Source: Piliocolobus tephrosceles
Lineage: Eukaryota > Chordata > Mammalia > Primates > Cercopithecidae
NCBI RefSeq assembly: GCF_002776525.5
Contig: NC_045438.1
Location: 151,225,777 to 151,289,776 of the forward strand
Direction: 5' to 3'
Length of the DNA stretch: 64,000 nt
The notes under the pieces are model-generated. The model saw nothing but the letters and a program-made list of their open reading frames with translations. It ran no database searches and had not been told where the DNA came from. Position numbers and translations under genes: made by a program. Positions 33,891-45,095 of this stretch are shown piece after piece (positions within the stretch are counted from its first letter, which is position 1; each line of letters starts with the position of its first letter).

Positions 33891-34220
33891 TTCCTTTTTC
33901 TTTTCTTTTCTTTTTCTTTTTTTTTTTTTTTTTTGAGACAGAGTCTTGGTCTGTCACCAGGCTGGAGTGTAGTGGCGCTATCACTATCACTGCTCACTGC
34001 AACCTCCACCTCATGGGTTCAAGTCATTCTCCTGCCTCAGCCTCCCAAGTAACTGGGATTACAGGCGCCCACCGCCACACCCAGCTAATTTTTGTATTTT
34101 TAGTAGAGACAGGGTTTCACCATGTTGGCCGGGATGGTCTCAATCTCCTGACATCATGATCTGCCCGCCTTGACCTACCAAAGTGCTGGGATTACAAGCG
34201 TGAGCCCCCGTGCCCGGCCT
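33891..34220 (-). mobile_element. AluS/Y, minus strand, TSD
   Basis: Complement of a full Alu with a long pyrimidine-rich tail. 'gagaacctttt' repeats on both sides (33882 and 34221). Confidence 0.96.
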
Positions 34221-35566
34221 GAGAACCTTTTTCTTTAATATTTTGAATTAATAAACTTTTGGGGAGATTGGGGAAATTGAAGGGCTTTGGCCTATTAGCA
34301 GATGCAGTTTTTTTGTGTTTTGCTTTTTTTATTCCATCGGGTTTGAAACTGAGAATAGAAATGGGACACCCGCATTAATAAAACAAGGTGGTATTTGAAC
34401 ACTTAAACTCAACAAAAGAAATTGGATCTGGGAGTGAATTACTTATTTATGGCATCTCCTTGTTGAACTACCTACTCTTTTATGAGGCCTGGGATGCTCT
34501 TTTTATTGGTCTTTAAGGCAAGTGAGGAGGCCTTCATGACGGCTTGTGGTTTTTAGGTCAATGGTGAGCTGGTTGTCAGGGTCATTTGGTCCAAAATTTC
34601 CTTACAAGGAAGTGTGCTCCTGCTTTCTCTTTTCTTGGAGGCATTTTAAATCTAACTAACAGTGAGAAGGTGTCGGCAGCCTGATTTCTTGTGTCTGTTA
34701 AAACCCACCTGGGGGAGGTGTAAGTGAGCACAGGGCACTGGGCAGAACCTCTCTGCCAAGAAACTTACGGTGTCGAATGACCTAAACGACCTTGTCCATC
34801 TCTGGTTTCTACTGTTGTGTCCAAAAAAAACCACAGCAGTTCTTGTGTTACCTTGTTTCATGTCATTTAAATAAAGATTACTTTGAGTCTGATGCAATCC
34901 CATAGAACAGAAGTATTTCACCATCTCAAATGAATTCTTAATAGGGTATTTATGTATATGCCTATATGCAGTATGAAACATATGTCTTGTTATTGTATAT
35001 CTGTGTCTCCAAGTTTATTTAAACACAAACTCATTGTTGTTGCATGTGGGCACTTTCCATATGGAGAGCACTTATTCAGCACACACAACTTTTGTGTTGG
35101 TATAAAATCAATTCTGCCATCGAGCATTTTTTCCTTGTCCTATAACTGGGGAGAAAGGTTCTGGTTTTGAGAGGAGATGGAAGAAAATCCTGCAGAGGAA
35201 AGGCTAGTCTTCCCAGTGGCACGTTACTAGGAGGCCATGCTTTTCCATCACGATCTACAAAGGTATGATAGGTCATCTTCTCATGGTTCTGACAACAGAG
35301 ACTGTTGGGGTGCAACATGAAGGAGAGATCAAAGGATCACTGAGATCTGAGAGTCAGAGGGTAATAGAGATGTGACTCTCAGGTACAGGTCTGATGAGCC
35401 AGGTGGCTACTGGCTTCTTAGGCAGCAAGACCAGGAAGATTTATACCCCAAGATCATTGCTGGTTGACGAGGTTGGAGATAAAATTCCTGATGGGTGAGG
35501 GGAGGGTACGTTCACTTCACTTCAGCAGCCCCTCTATCTGTCCATCATGCCAAAGTGCTGTCTCCT
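34221..35566. other. No gene; 1.3 kb non-repeat sequence
   Basis: No interspersed repeat recognised. Minus frames at 34652-34981 (about 109 codons) and 35076-35318 lack recognisable domains and splice context, so I do not call a gene. Confidence 0.55.
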
Positions 35567-35858
35567 TTTTTTTTTTTGAGATGGAGTTTTGCTGTTGTTG
35601 CCCAGGCTGGAGTGCAATGGCGCGATCTCAACTCACTGCAACCTCTACTTCCTGGGTTCAAGCAATTCTCCTGCCTCAGCCTCCAAAGTAGCTGGGATTA
35701 CAGGCATGTGCCACCATGCCTGGCTAATTTTTTGTATTTAGTAGCGATGGGGTTTCATCATGTTGGTCAGGCTAGTCTCAAACTCCTGACCTCAGGTGAT
35801 CCACCTGCCTCAGCCTCCCAAAGTGCTGGCATTACAGGGGTGAGCCACCGCGCCTGGC
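35567..35858 (-). mobile_element. AluS, minus strand
   Basis: 'gagatggagttttgctgttg' to 'gagccaccgcgcctggcc'. Confidence 0.96.
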
Positions 35859-36789
35859 CCCAGCTTGCTTTTACTTCCACTAAACCTCTGCTTATCCTGG
35901 TCCCAGCCAGTTATTCAAGTTGATGAGCTCCACTCCTGGCTGGGCTTTCCTTCTTAGTTGACTTCAGTTATTTCAAGCAAGTGCTCATCACCACCCATAG
36001 TTTTCTCTTCCCTGTGATGCTACCACATCAGCCAATCCAGCATTGGCACAACCATTCATGTCTTCCTTTCCTGTCCCTGAGATGAAATATGCCACAGCAG
36101 GGAAAAAACCCCAATCAAAAGCAAAACCTAAGCCAAAAACTGAATCAGGACTGTCTCCATCATCATCATATAATTTCTAGCCTCTCTGGTTTTCTCATTC
36201 TTGTCCAACAAACTTACCCATTTCCCAAGGCGACAACTTCAGAATATCATTCCTTACCTCAAATCCTGAGTCTACCCTGAGCCTGTCACTTTTAGCAGAA
36301 GACTTAGACCCCTGCTTCCATGAGAATAATAAAGCCTATTACCTGGCGACCCTGAATTCCTTCACCTTTTCTCTCTCCAGTGTCTCTGCAGCCATCTTTC
36401 CTTTTTCCTCTCAGAAAGCTCATCTCTCCATGAATGCTCCATTCTAAATAGTCTGTTTTTTGACACTTGTTTTTCTCAATTATTTTTCTTTTGTATTTCC
36501 AGTACCTTTATTTAACTCTTCCCTCCTTCCATTAGCATGATCAAATCTCTCCAACATTCAAAAAATAACCATAAAAATTTTCTCTGCATCTCTTCTTCTG
36601 CAGTCACTACCAGCTTTTCTCCTCTCATCCCCCCTCCCCCATAACTAAGCTCATATTTTCTGCCTTTGCTTCTTCATTTCCCAGTTTCTCAACTCATTGT
36701 GGCATGACATTGACCTCATCAAGGTCACGGAAAAGCATTGTTAATGGTCCCGCCTAAGTGAATTTCTGTATCTTCCCTCTAAGTGAAGT
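35859..36789. other. No gene; possible L2 remnant
   Basis: Pyrimidine-rich. 'catgacattgacctcatcaa' with 'ggtcac' near 36704-36728 recalls sense L2 ORF2, suggesting a degraded plus-strand L2 at about 36380-36740. Not certain. Confidence 0.4.
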
Positions 36790-37185
36790 GGGATGAAACC
36801 TGAGTGTCCTTGCTTGATGGATTGTAGTGGACACTGTTGTTAGCTCCTAGATTTGCCCTCCAGGATCAAAGCACGTGTTCTCCAGCTGCTGGGAGTGTTG
36901 CCTGCTAAGGAATGATACCGGAGTGTTTCCTCTGTTATTGCTCTCGGCAGAAGGGAGCCATCTCACCAAGGTTACTCTCCTCTCCAAAATCAGCCTGTAT
37001 CTGCTGCCTTGTTGTTTTGGAGTGAGTCCAAGACCCCTTGCCTCAGTGAGGGCATCTTAGAAGGACCATCCAAGCTTCAAGCCTTTCCCTGAGATTGACT
37101 GAAGGCTTTGTTACAACTTCACAGCAAGTGCAATTTCTCTGCTGCCCAATCTGGCTTTCTTTCCTTCCCCAAGGGTGTTGTTTCT

Positions 37186-37485
37186 TTTTTAAAAGAATTT
37201 ATTTTGGCCAGGCACAGTTGCTCACTCCTGTAATCCCAGCGCTTTGGGAGGCCGAGGCTGGCAGATCACGAGGTCAGGAGATCGAGACCATCCTGGCTAA
37301 CATGGTGAAACCCCGTCTCTATTAAAAATACAAAGAAGTTAGCCGGGCGTGGTTGGCGGGCACCTGTAGTCCCAGCTACTCAGGAAGCTGAGGCAGGAGA
37401 ACGGTGTGAACCTGGGAGGTGGAGGTTGCAGTGAGCCGAGATCGCGCCATTGCACTCTAGCCTGGGCGACAAAGCGAGACTCTGT

Positions 37486-37519
<34 letters not shown>

Positions 37520-37592
37520 ATAGTTTTGAGGATTCAGGTGGTTTTTTGTTACATGGATAAGTTCTTTAGTGGTGTTTTCTGAGATTTTAGTG
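37186..37592 (-). mobile_element. L1 3' UTR fragment, minus strand, TSD
   Basis: Poly(T) at the left, then (after the Alu at 37206) 'gattcaggtggttttttg', 'ttacatggataagttc' and 'ggtgttttctgagatttt' of an L1 3' UTR in reverse. Target copies 'caagggtgttgttt' (37170) and 'caagggatgttgtt' (37593) bracket it. Confidence 0.85.
37206..37514 (+). mobile_element. AluY-like, full length
   Basis: 'ggccaggcacagttgctcac' to a (A)25 tail. Nested in the L1 3' fragment. Confidence 0.96.
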
Positions 37593-37690
37593 CAAGGGAT
37601 GTTGTTCCTGAGAGCATGTTTCAATAAACTTCTTGCAAGCACACATTTGTCTCTGAGTCTGTTTTCTGGGGAAACTTGATATGAGACACA

Positions 37691-38223
37691 GGTGAAACTA
37701 AGTATTTCCTTGGAGAAACTGGTAATAGAGCCAGAATTTCTTACTCTTAATCCCACCTCTGTATACTAGTCTCCTCTGCTGGCATACACTGATCCAGGAA
37801 GATTTGATCAGGCTGAATCCAGAAATATAATTTTGCCCGGGCTTTCAGGGCAACAAATGAAGTAGAGTGCCAATTTCTAAGTCTTCTGTTCAATTTATTT
37901 TCTTGAATAACTTTTATTTGGGACAATATTGTATCAACACCTCTTCCTTGGAACCATAGCCAAATTCCTATGAATTGAATTTTCAATGGTGCTTCCATCA
38001 CAATGATGTTCTCATTTGGAGAAGCTGTGTCCTCTATAATCCTCCCCTTTTTAGTTCCCGCCCTCTTAAGTCCCCAAAGATTTACCCCATTATCAAAGTT
38101 TTAGCTTGCTCCAAGTCTCTGCACTACCACACTTGAGCATCACAGAATTAAATGGAACTCTCGATTTTACTTTGATCTGGATTTCCAAAATGGATGGAAA
38201 TACTAGTGATTAAAAATGTGCTG
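37691..38223. other. No gene recognised
   Basis: Non-repeat sequence; minus frames at 37517-38001 lack domain signs. Confidence 0.55.
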
Positions 38224-38546
38224 GTTGGGTGTGGTGGCTTATGCCTGTAATCCCAGTGCCTTGGGAGGCTGAGGCAGGAGGATTGCTTGAGCCTAGGAGT
38301 TTGAGGCCAGTCTGGGAAACATAGTGAAACTTGATCACTATAAAAAATAAATTTTAAAACATAGCTATTTAAAAAATAAATTTTAAAACATAGGGGCACA
38401 TGCCTATAGTCCTATTTACTTAGGAAGATCACTTGAGTCCAGGAGGTTGAGGCTGCAGTGAGCTATGATTGTGCCACTGCACTCCAGCCTGAGTGACAGA
38501 GTGAGAACCTGAAAAAAAAAAAAAAAAAAAAACAAAAAAAAAAAAA
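38224..38546 (+). mobile_element. AluJ with duplicated linker
   Basis: Old Alu whose A-rich linker 'aaaaataaattttaaaacat' is present twice (38342 and 38371). Long impure A tail. Confidence 0.93.
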
Positions 38547-39084
38547 GGAAAAAAAGGGTTGCTTATCAAGATTACAGAATATATGTTTGTTTTTGCTAGA
38601 TTCAAATCATTTTGATATGTTGAATTACATGTGCCAGAGGATGGATAACTATCCTAATTGTCAGCAGTTTCTCCTTCTCTAATTCCAAAATATATTCCAG
38701 ACCCATAGTTTTTCTTCATGCCTTTTCTGTAATTTATATCAGTTGTGTAAAGCCGAGTAACGAGCACTCTGCGTTGGTCTTGGCTGGGCTTGCTCATGCA
38801 TCCACACTCACCTAGAGAGCTGCTTAGAGGCTGGCTGGTCTAGGATGCCCCAGCTGGGATGACTCAGCTCTGCTCCTTGTGGTCTCTCCTCCTCCAGCAG
38901 GCAGCTAGCCTGGGCCTGTTCTCATGGCATAGCCAAACTCCAAAGCAAGCCGGAGTCATTATGCAAGAGATTGATCCCCAATGCACAGACCCTTTGCACA
39001 TCCCCGCTTGTATTACGTTGCTCAAAGCCCAGAGTCAGAATGGAAGGGAATCATAAATTATAGACCAAAGGGCTTGGATACCAG
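38547..39084. other. No gene recognised
   Basis: Non-repeat; overlapping plus frames at 38859-39166 have no supporting signs. Confidence 0.55.
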
Positions 39085-39264
39085 AAGCCCATTAATTGGG
39101 GCCATTCATGCAACCACCCTACTACACCACCCTAGGCCACAACACTATCATGTCTTGACTGGATGACTCCAGTAGCTTCCACTATATTACTGTTGCCCTG
39201 TGTCCACTCTTGACCTCTATAGTCCATTCCCAATAGTCAGAATCACTTTTTGGTTTTTGTTTTA
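39085..39264 (+). mobile_element. L2 LINE, plus strand, part 1
   Basis: 'tcatgtcttgactggatgac', 'actcttgacctctatagtcc' and 'cagaatcacttttt' are sense L2 text. The next L2 section appears at 40196. Confidence 0.6.
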
Positions 39265-39290
39265 TTTTTTCTTTGTGTATTGCTTGCTAG

Positions 39291-39418
39291 TTCTTCTTGT
39301 TCTTCTTCCTCTTCCTCTTCCTCTTCTTCTTCCGCTTCCACTTCCGCTTCTGCTTCTTCTCCTTCTCCTTCTCCTCCTTCTCCTTCTCCTCCTTCTCCTC
39401 TCCTTCTTCTTCTTCTTC
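39291..39418. repeat. (CTT/CCT)n polypyrimidine tract
   Basis: About 128 bases of triplet-type C/T repeat with a few G interruptions, next to the minus-strand Alu at 39420 and probably its expanded tail. Frames through it (poly-Ser, Leu or Phe) are artefacts. Confidence 0.96.
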
Positions 39419-39419
39419 A

Positions 39420-39591
39420 CAGGGTCTTGTTGTGTCACCAAGGCTGGAGTGCAGTGATGCAATCTTGGTTCACTGTAGCCTCAACCTCCCAGGTTCAAGC
39501 AATCCTCCTACCTCAGCCTCCCAAGTGGCTGGAACCACAGACACACACCACCGTGCCTGGGTAATTTTTTTTTTTTTTGTAAAGATGAGAT
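39420..39591 (-). mobile_element. Alu, right-arm part, minus strand
   Basis: 'agggtcttgttgtgtcacc' to 'gtaaagatgagatct', then the sequence flips to a plus-strand Alu. The left arm is missing. Confidence 0.92.
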
Positions 39592-39873
39592 CTCACATCT
39601 GTAATCCCAGCACTTTGGGAGGCTGAGGCGGGCGGATCACAAGGTCAGGAGATCGAGGCCATCCCACATGGTGAAACCCGTCTCTACTAAAATACAAAAA
39701 ATTAGCCAGGCGTGGTAGCGTACGCTTGTAATCCCAGCTACTTGGGAGGCCGAGGCAGGGAAATTGCTTGAACCTGGGAGACAGAGGTTGCAGTGAGGCG
39801 AGATCACACCACTGCACTCCAATCTGGCAAGAGAGCACAATTCTATCTCAAAAAAAAAAAAAAAAAAAAAAAA
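39592..39873 (+). mobile_element. Alu lacking its first bases, plus strand
   Basis: 'cacatctgtaatcccagcac' onward, fused to the preceding inverted Alu. Tail (A)24. Confidence 0.93.
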
Positions 39874-40195
39874 GGCTGGGTGCAGTGCCTCACATCTGTA
39901 ATCCCGGCACTTTGGGAGGCTGAGGCAGGCAGATCACTAGGTCAGGAGATCGAGACCATCCTGGCTAACATGGTGAAACCCCGTCTCTACTAAAAAATAC
40001 AAAAAATTAGCCAGTCATGGTTGTGGGTGCCTGTAGTCCCAGTTACCCGGGAGACTGAGGCAGGAGAATGGCGAATGGCGTGAACCTGGGAGGCGGAGCT
40101 TGCAGTGAGCCGAGATGGTGCCACTGCACTCCAGCCTGGGCGACAGTGAGACTCTGCCTCAAAAGAAAAAAAAGAAAGAAAGAAAGAAAAAGAAA
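39874..40195 (+). mobile_element. AluY-like with small duplication
   Basis: Starts in the tail of the previous Alu. 'gcgaatggc' is reiterated at about 40067-40081. Tail of A and G runs. Confidence 0.95.
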
Positions 40196-40638
40196 ATGTC
40201 AATCAGACCGTGTGACTCCCTTGCTCAGAACGTACAGTGGTTCCCCATTGCACCTAGACTAAAATCCAGGTTTTTTTTTTAAGTCTCCATATGAAAAGTG
40301 GGAAACCCAAACTCTTTTCCATGGCTACCAGATTGTAAATCACCTGATGGCCCCTGCCTACCCTCTGCACCCTCATCCCATGAGCACGCCTTCCCTTGCA
40401 CACTCTACACTCTACTTGGCCCTTCTGTTCTTTCTGATCCTCCAGCTTCACGGCCCTTGTCCTTGCTGCTCTCCCTGTCAAACATGCTTTGCTTCAAATG
40501 TTTCGATGGCTGACTCCTTCCTATCTTTCAGCTCATTCATCCTATTCTCATGCAGACCTTTTCTGGTCATCCAAAGAGAAATAGCTGAGCCGTTTCCTCT
40601 TGTGGCACAAACTCTATTTGATTACCCCTTTTATAGTT
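40196..40638 (+). mobile_element. L2 LINE, plus strand, part 2
   Basis: Clear sense L2: 'cagaccgtgtgactcccttg', 'tacagtggttccccattgc', 'ctagactaaaatcc', 'tgatggcccctgcctaccc'. Decayed ORF2 end. Confidence 0.85.
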
Positions 40639-40663
40639 TAATTAAATTAAATTAATTCATTTT

Positions 40664-40934
40664 TTGAGATGGCTCTGTTGCCCAGGCTGGAGTATCGTGG
40701 CACGATCTCGGCTCACTACAGCCTCTGCCTCCCAGGTTCCAGCGATTCTCCTGCCTTAGCCTCCCAAGTAGCTGGGATTACAGGGGTGTGCCACCATCCC
40801 TGGCTAAATTTTGTATATTTAGTAGAGACAGGGTTTCACCATGTTGGCCAGGCTGGTCTCCACCTCCTGGTGATCCACTGTCTGCCTCGGCCTCCCAAAG
40901 TGCTGGGGTTACAGGTGTGAACCACTGCACCCAG
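40664..40934 (-). mobile_element. AluS, minus strand, TSD
   Basis: 'gagatggctctgttgccc' to 'ccactgcacccagcc'. 'ccccttttatagttt' flanks both sides (40624 and about 40936). The tail is AT-rich (AATT)n. Confidence 0.96.
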
Positions 40935-40951
40935 CCCCCTTTTATAGTTTT

Positions 40952-41150
40952 ATAGCAACTTAGCATTTGAAATTATTATGCTTTAAAATTTTTTATTTCC
41001 CCTCTTTTTCTGACGGAAATGTGAGCTCTATGGGAAAAGGAACCTTGTCTGTCTTAAACATTGCTTTCTCCCTCACCGACAATAGTGCTTATAGATATGC
41101 ACACATAGATACTCAGTCAATAGCTACTGAATAAATAAGTAAGCAATTTA
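40952..41150 (+). mobile_element. L2 LINE 3' end, plus strand, part 3
   Basis: 'atgtgagctctatgggaaaa', 'ccttgtctgtcttaaac', and 'gctactgaataaataag' are the L2 3' terminus. Confidence 0.85.
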
Positions 41151-41453
41151 AAATCCAAGCATATTGGCCAACACGTAAAATTAATATATTTTGCCTCACT
41201 GACTTAGGTCACAAAATATGCCCATCTCTCTTTCAATTTTCAAAGCAACATGAATCTAGGCCCTTGCTGCTCTCTTCTTCTCATTAGAAGATCTTTACAA
41301 CCAACTATTCTGGTTAATTCTTTCCTTTTTTTTGTGGATAATTTCTTATTTCTCTCCCCTTTGCCTGTTGTAACTAAGCACTCTATGGCTAACACTGTAT
41401 CTCCTTTGGTCGCTGTCTAATAACCCTCAGGAAACAATGCAATGGTCCATCAG
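41151..41453. other. No gene recognised
   Basis: Non-repeat sequence without supported features. Confidence 0.55.
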
Positions 41454-41469
41454 AAAAGCTGAATATTCT

Positions 41470-41625
41470 TTTTTTTTAATTTTATTTTATTTAATTTTTT
41501 AAGTTTTGGGGTACATGTGCAGGATGTGCAGGTTTGTTACATAGGTAAACGTGTGCCATTATGGTTTGCTGCATCTGTTAACCCATCACTTAGCTATTAA
41601 GCCCAACATGCATTAGCTCTTCTCA
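41470..41625 (-). mobile_element. L1PA 3' UTR, severely 5'-truncated, minus strand
   Basis: Poly(T) then 'gttttggggtacatgtgcag' and 'gcccaacatgcattagctc', the reverse of an L1PA 3' UTR of about 150 bases. Target copies flank it (41455-41470 and 41626-41640). Confidence 0.92.
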
Positions 41626-41655
41626 AGCTGGGATATTCTTTTTATGTTGTTGTTT

Positions 41656-41956
41656 TTTGTTTTTTGTTTTTGAGAGGGAGTCTCGCTCTATCTCCCAGGC
41701 TGGAGTGCAGTGGCACAATCTTGGCTCACTGCAACCTCTGCCTTCTGGGTTCAAGCGATTCTCCTGCTTCAGCCTCCCGAGTAGGTGGGATTACAGGCAT
41801 CCACCACCATGCCCAGTTAATTTTTGTATTTTCAGTAGAGACAAGGTTTCACCATCATGTTGGTCAGGCTGATCTCGAACTCCTGACCTTGTCATCTGCC
41901 TGCCTTGGCGTCCCAAAGTGCTGGGATTACAGGCGTGAGCCACCCTGCCCAGCCCT
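41656..41956 (-). mobile_element. AluS, minus strand, TSD
   Basis: 'gagagggagtctcgctctat' to 'gagccaccctgcccagccc'. The flanking 'agctgggatattctt' and 'agctggaatattctt' are target copies shared with the L1 at its left. Confidence 0.96.
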
Positions 41957-41971
41957 AGCTGGAATATTCTT

Positions 41972-42447
41972 GACGATGGTTGGGAGACATCAATGAATGC
42001 GAACTGAACTGGCTATGAGAGTAGGATTTCTCTCTGGCCTCTGTCATTCACATCTTAGGGACTTCCGAGGACAAATCAAGATGTTGATTTAAAATTCCAG
42101 CGGAGTTGGTGTCCTGTAACCACTAGTTACAATTATTTTTTTCATATCACTCCTGTTTTTGAGTTGCCATAGATTGTTCTCTAGTGGAACACTGCCAGGG
42201 TATTTCAATAGACTGGTCTTTAGTTTAGATTCATAGTCCACCCTAAACAGCATATTTTCAGAAGATAGAACTTCCCTAGTCTTATTATCTAGATAATTAC
42301 CGTAATAAATAACTAATACCTATTATGGTTCTTTTGCCATGTTGAGTTCTGCCTCTTACTGAAACATATATGTTTTTCTTTAGTTAGGCCTTTGCAAATA
42401 CGTAAGGCTCAGTAGGCATTCACTGAAACTCATATTTTAAACTACTT
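41972..42447. other. No gene recognised
   Basis: Non-repeat sequence. Confidence 0.55.
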
Positions 42448-42746
42448 TTATTTTTTTCTTTGGAGATAGGGTCTCACTCAGTCACCCAGGCTGGAGTACA
42501 GTAGCATGATCACAGCTCACTGCAGCCTCAACCTCCTGGGCTCAAGCAATCCTCCCACCTCAGCCTCTCGAGTAGCTGGGACTACAGGCATGCACCACCA
42601 CGGCTGGCTAATATTTTGTATTTTTTGTAGAGATGGGGTTCCGCCATGTTGCCCAGGCTGGTCTCGAACTCCTGGGCCCAAGCAATCCTCTTGCCTCAGC
42701 CTCCCAAAGTGCTGGGATTACGGCCACAAGCCACCATGCCTGGCCT
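42448..42746 (-). mobile_element. AluJ/S, minus strand, TSD
   Basis: 'gagatagggtctcactcag' to 'agccaccatgcctggcc'. 'aactacttt' repeated on both sides. Confidence 0.95.
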
Positions 42747-43979
42747 GAACTACTTTCATTTTGACTCTCTCCTGGCCAAAGCTCTCACCCCTTGCCCTTT
42801 CCCTGCCTGCTTTCCAACATCCTCCAGAGTCAGATCTTTAGGAGCCTTATAGACAAGGATCCCATCAGTTCTTTATATATCTACACCTCTTCAGAGCCCT
42901 TGCTCGTGTTCTCTCTCACATGTGGAACACGTGTTTTGCCTAAAAAGCAGAAAGAAAGCATTTCCATGAAGGTAACAAAGCTTAATCTTTAGGGCCTTCA
43001 CATGCATTGGCTCTTTCCAAGGCCCCGGAAAGGGCCCTAGCAATGTATTCATGTGGTCGGTGCAAAATTAGCAAAAATAAGATATTCTAACCACAACTAA
43101 CAAGAAAACTGTTTCTTTTAGTGTTGGGTGGTGACTGGTGACCGTAGGAATTTTGGAGATCCAGATTAGGGGAAGTTACATTGGGAAAACATTTAGTTTA
43201 AATTTGGTAGACTATATTTATGTGGTAGGCAGTCACTTCTGTTTATTGCTAGGTTATTGCTTTCCATTCTGGGTTAGGAATCCTCCTTTTTTTCTCCTTT
43301 TTTTCTGCTCTGCTGACACTTTGGGCAGGGTCGGGGTCAGTTAAGGTATGCATGTCTCCCTCCTGGAACCAGAAATACATGGGTGGTGGAAGCGAAACAA
43401 GGTTTGAAATGCATGGAGCCGGAAGGTTTCTTGTGGAAAATTCTTCCAATCACCAAATGTAGAAAAATGTAAGCCAAGTATTTGATTCTTATGGGTGCCT
43501 AGTCAAAACAATTCTCTCTGGAATATACTCTATGATGCAGTGTATAAAATTATACATGCACTATATATTTTTCCTACTTTATGGCAATCACATGAAATAG
43601 AATTTATCAGAATTCCATGTTTGTAAGTCATAAACCTGAAGAGTACTATAAATAGCAAGTATATCTGTAAGTGAAGTCACATGTCTTATACATCCCCACT
43701 ATCAATAATGAAAAGCAAACTTCAATGAACTATGCTGGAAGAATGACTGAATTTTCTTTCTACTGGTTCTGTAGAAAATGTTACAAAATTAATGTCCTAC
43801 GAAGAGGCAGTCAAAGACTATACAGTCAGAATGTGTAGGAAGAAATATCAGAGAGATGTGTTATGCAATTAAATAATAAGATAGTGTTATATTTTTAGGT
43901 GTTGTCAACTTTTTAACTTTTGAATTTTTAATGTTTCTTTATGTTGGTTTTATATTCATACATTTTTGTGTTTGGTTTT
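42747..43979. other. No gene; 1.2 kb non-repeat sequence
   Basis: No repeat identified. A splice-acceptor-like 'tctactggttctgtag' at 43759-43774 precedes a 31-codon open stretch, but nothing else supports an exon. The left third is moderately GC-rich, the rest AT-rich. Confidence 0.5.
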
Positions 43980-44279
43980 TATTTTTTTTTAGAGACAGGA
44001 TGTTACTTTGTCGTCCAGGCTGGAGTGCAGTGTGTGATCATAGCTCACTGCAACCTCACACACCTGGGCTGAAGCAATTCTCTCACCTCAGCCTCTCATA
44101 CAGCTGGGACTACAGGAGCAAGATACCACACCCGGCTAATTTTTTTGAAATAATTTTTTGTAGACACTGGATCTTGCTGCATTGGCAAGGCTAGCCTTGA
44201 ACTCCTGGTCTCAAACAGTCTTCCTACCTAATTCTCCCAAGGTGCTGGGATTACAGGCATGAGCCACTGTGTCTGGCCT
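43980..44279 (-). mobile_element. AluJ, minus strand
   Basis: Diverged: 'gagacaggatgttactttg' to 'gagccactgtgtctggcc'. Confidence 0.93.
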
Positions 44280-44419
44280 ATTTATGTTTTTATTGCATTT
44301 TTTAAATAGAGGCCAAAAATTGTATAAGCTTTAGTTCCCCCCATACAATCAGGATCTTCTTCTGGCAAAGACAAGACATTTATTATCTCAAAAAATTGTC
44401 CCAACACACATAATAATTT

Positions 44420-44514
44420 CCATTAATTGAATGCTTGCTATGGGTCTGATATTTTTCTAGGTACTTTATATAATTATCTTATTTAATCCTTAAAATTACC
44501 CTAAGGACCCTAGG
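44420..44514 (+). mobile_element. MIR SINE, 5' half
   Basis: 'aatgcttgctatgggtctg' and 'atcttatttaatccttaaa' follow MIR order. Cut by the next Alu. Confidence 0.75.
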
Positions 44515-44806
44515 GGCTCATGCCTGTAATCCCAGCACTTTGGGAGGCCGAGGCAGGCAGATCACCTGAAGTCGGGAGTTTGAGACCAGCCTAATGAACG
44601 TGGAGAAACCCCATTTCTACTAAAAATGCAAAATTAGCTGGGTGTGGTGGCACATGCCTGTAATCCCAGCTACTCGGGAGGCTGAGGCAGGAGAATCACT
44701 TGAACCTGGAAGGCAGAGGTTGCAGTGAGCCGAGATTATGCCATTGCACTCCAGCCTGAGCAATAAGAGCAAAACTCTGTCTCAAAAAACAAAACAAAAC
44801 AAAACA
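44515..44806 (+). mobile_element. AluS, first bases missing
   Basis: Starts at 'ggctcatgcctgtaatccc', ends with an (AAAAC)n tail. Confidence 0.94.
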
Positions 44807-45095
44807 GGACTACCCTAGGAGCCGATATGGTTCTCATTTCAAAAGTTACAAAAAATGTAAAAATTTACAAGAAAATGATGTAATTTACAGGAGACCACAC
44901 AGTTCAAAGTAGATCTGTCTCTTTCTGCAACCTGTGTTCCTCCCAGCATGCTTTGCGTCTATTATCACGTATGTTGTGTATTTTAGCACTGAACTACATT
45001 TTTTTTTCTTGTGTAGCCTGCCTGCTGCTTTATATTTGTGCTCCTGGATTCTAGCTATAATATAATTTTCCTTGAAGATAAAGAATGGAACCGAG

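Larger units (their letters stand above)
36790..37690 (+). mobile_element. Probable LTR, interrupted by L1 and Alu
   Basis: Excluding 37186-37592, the pieces join into one old sequence with an 'aataaacttcttgcaagc' poly(A)-signal context followed by 'ctctgagtctgttttctggg', the layout of an LTR 3' part. Borders and family are unresolved. Confidence 0.4.

Noticed and set aside
34652..34981. 109-codon minus-strand frame
   Set aside because: No recognisable domain, no promoter or splice signals; length is compatible with chance.
39200..39626. Long Ser/Leu/Phe-rich frames
   Set aside because: Same cause: the (CTT/CCT)n tract plus an Alu.
43752..43880. Splice-acceptor-like pyrimidine tract followed by a 31-codon frame
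   Set aside because: Too short, no donor or conservation evidence, and such tracts are frequent in AT-rich DNA.
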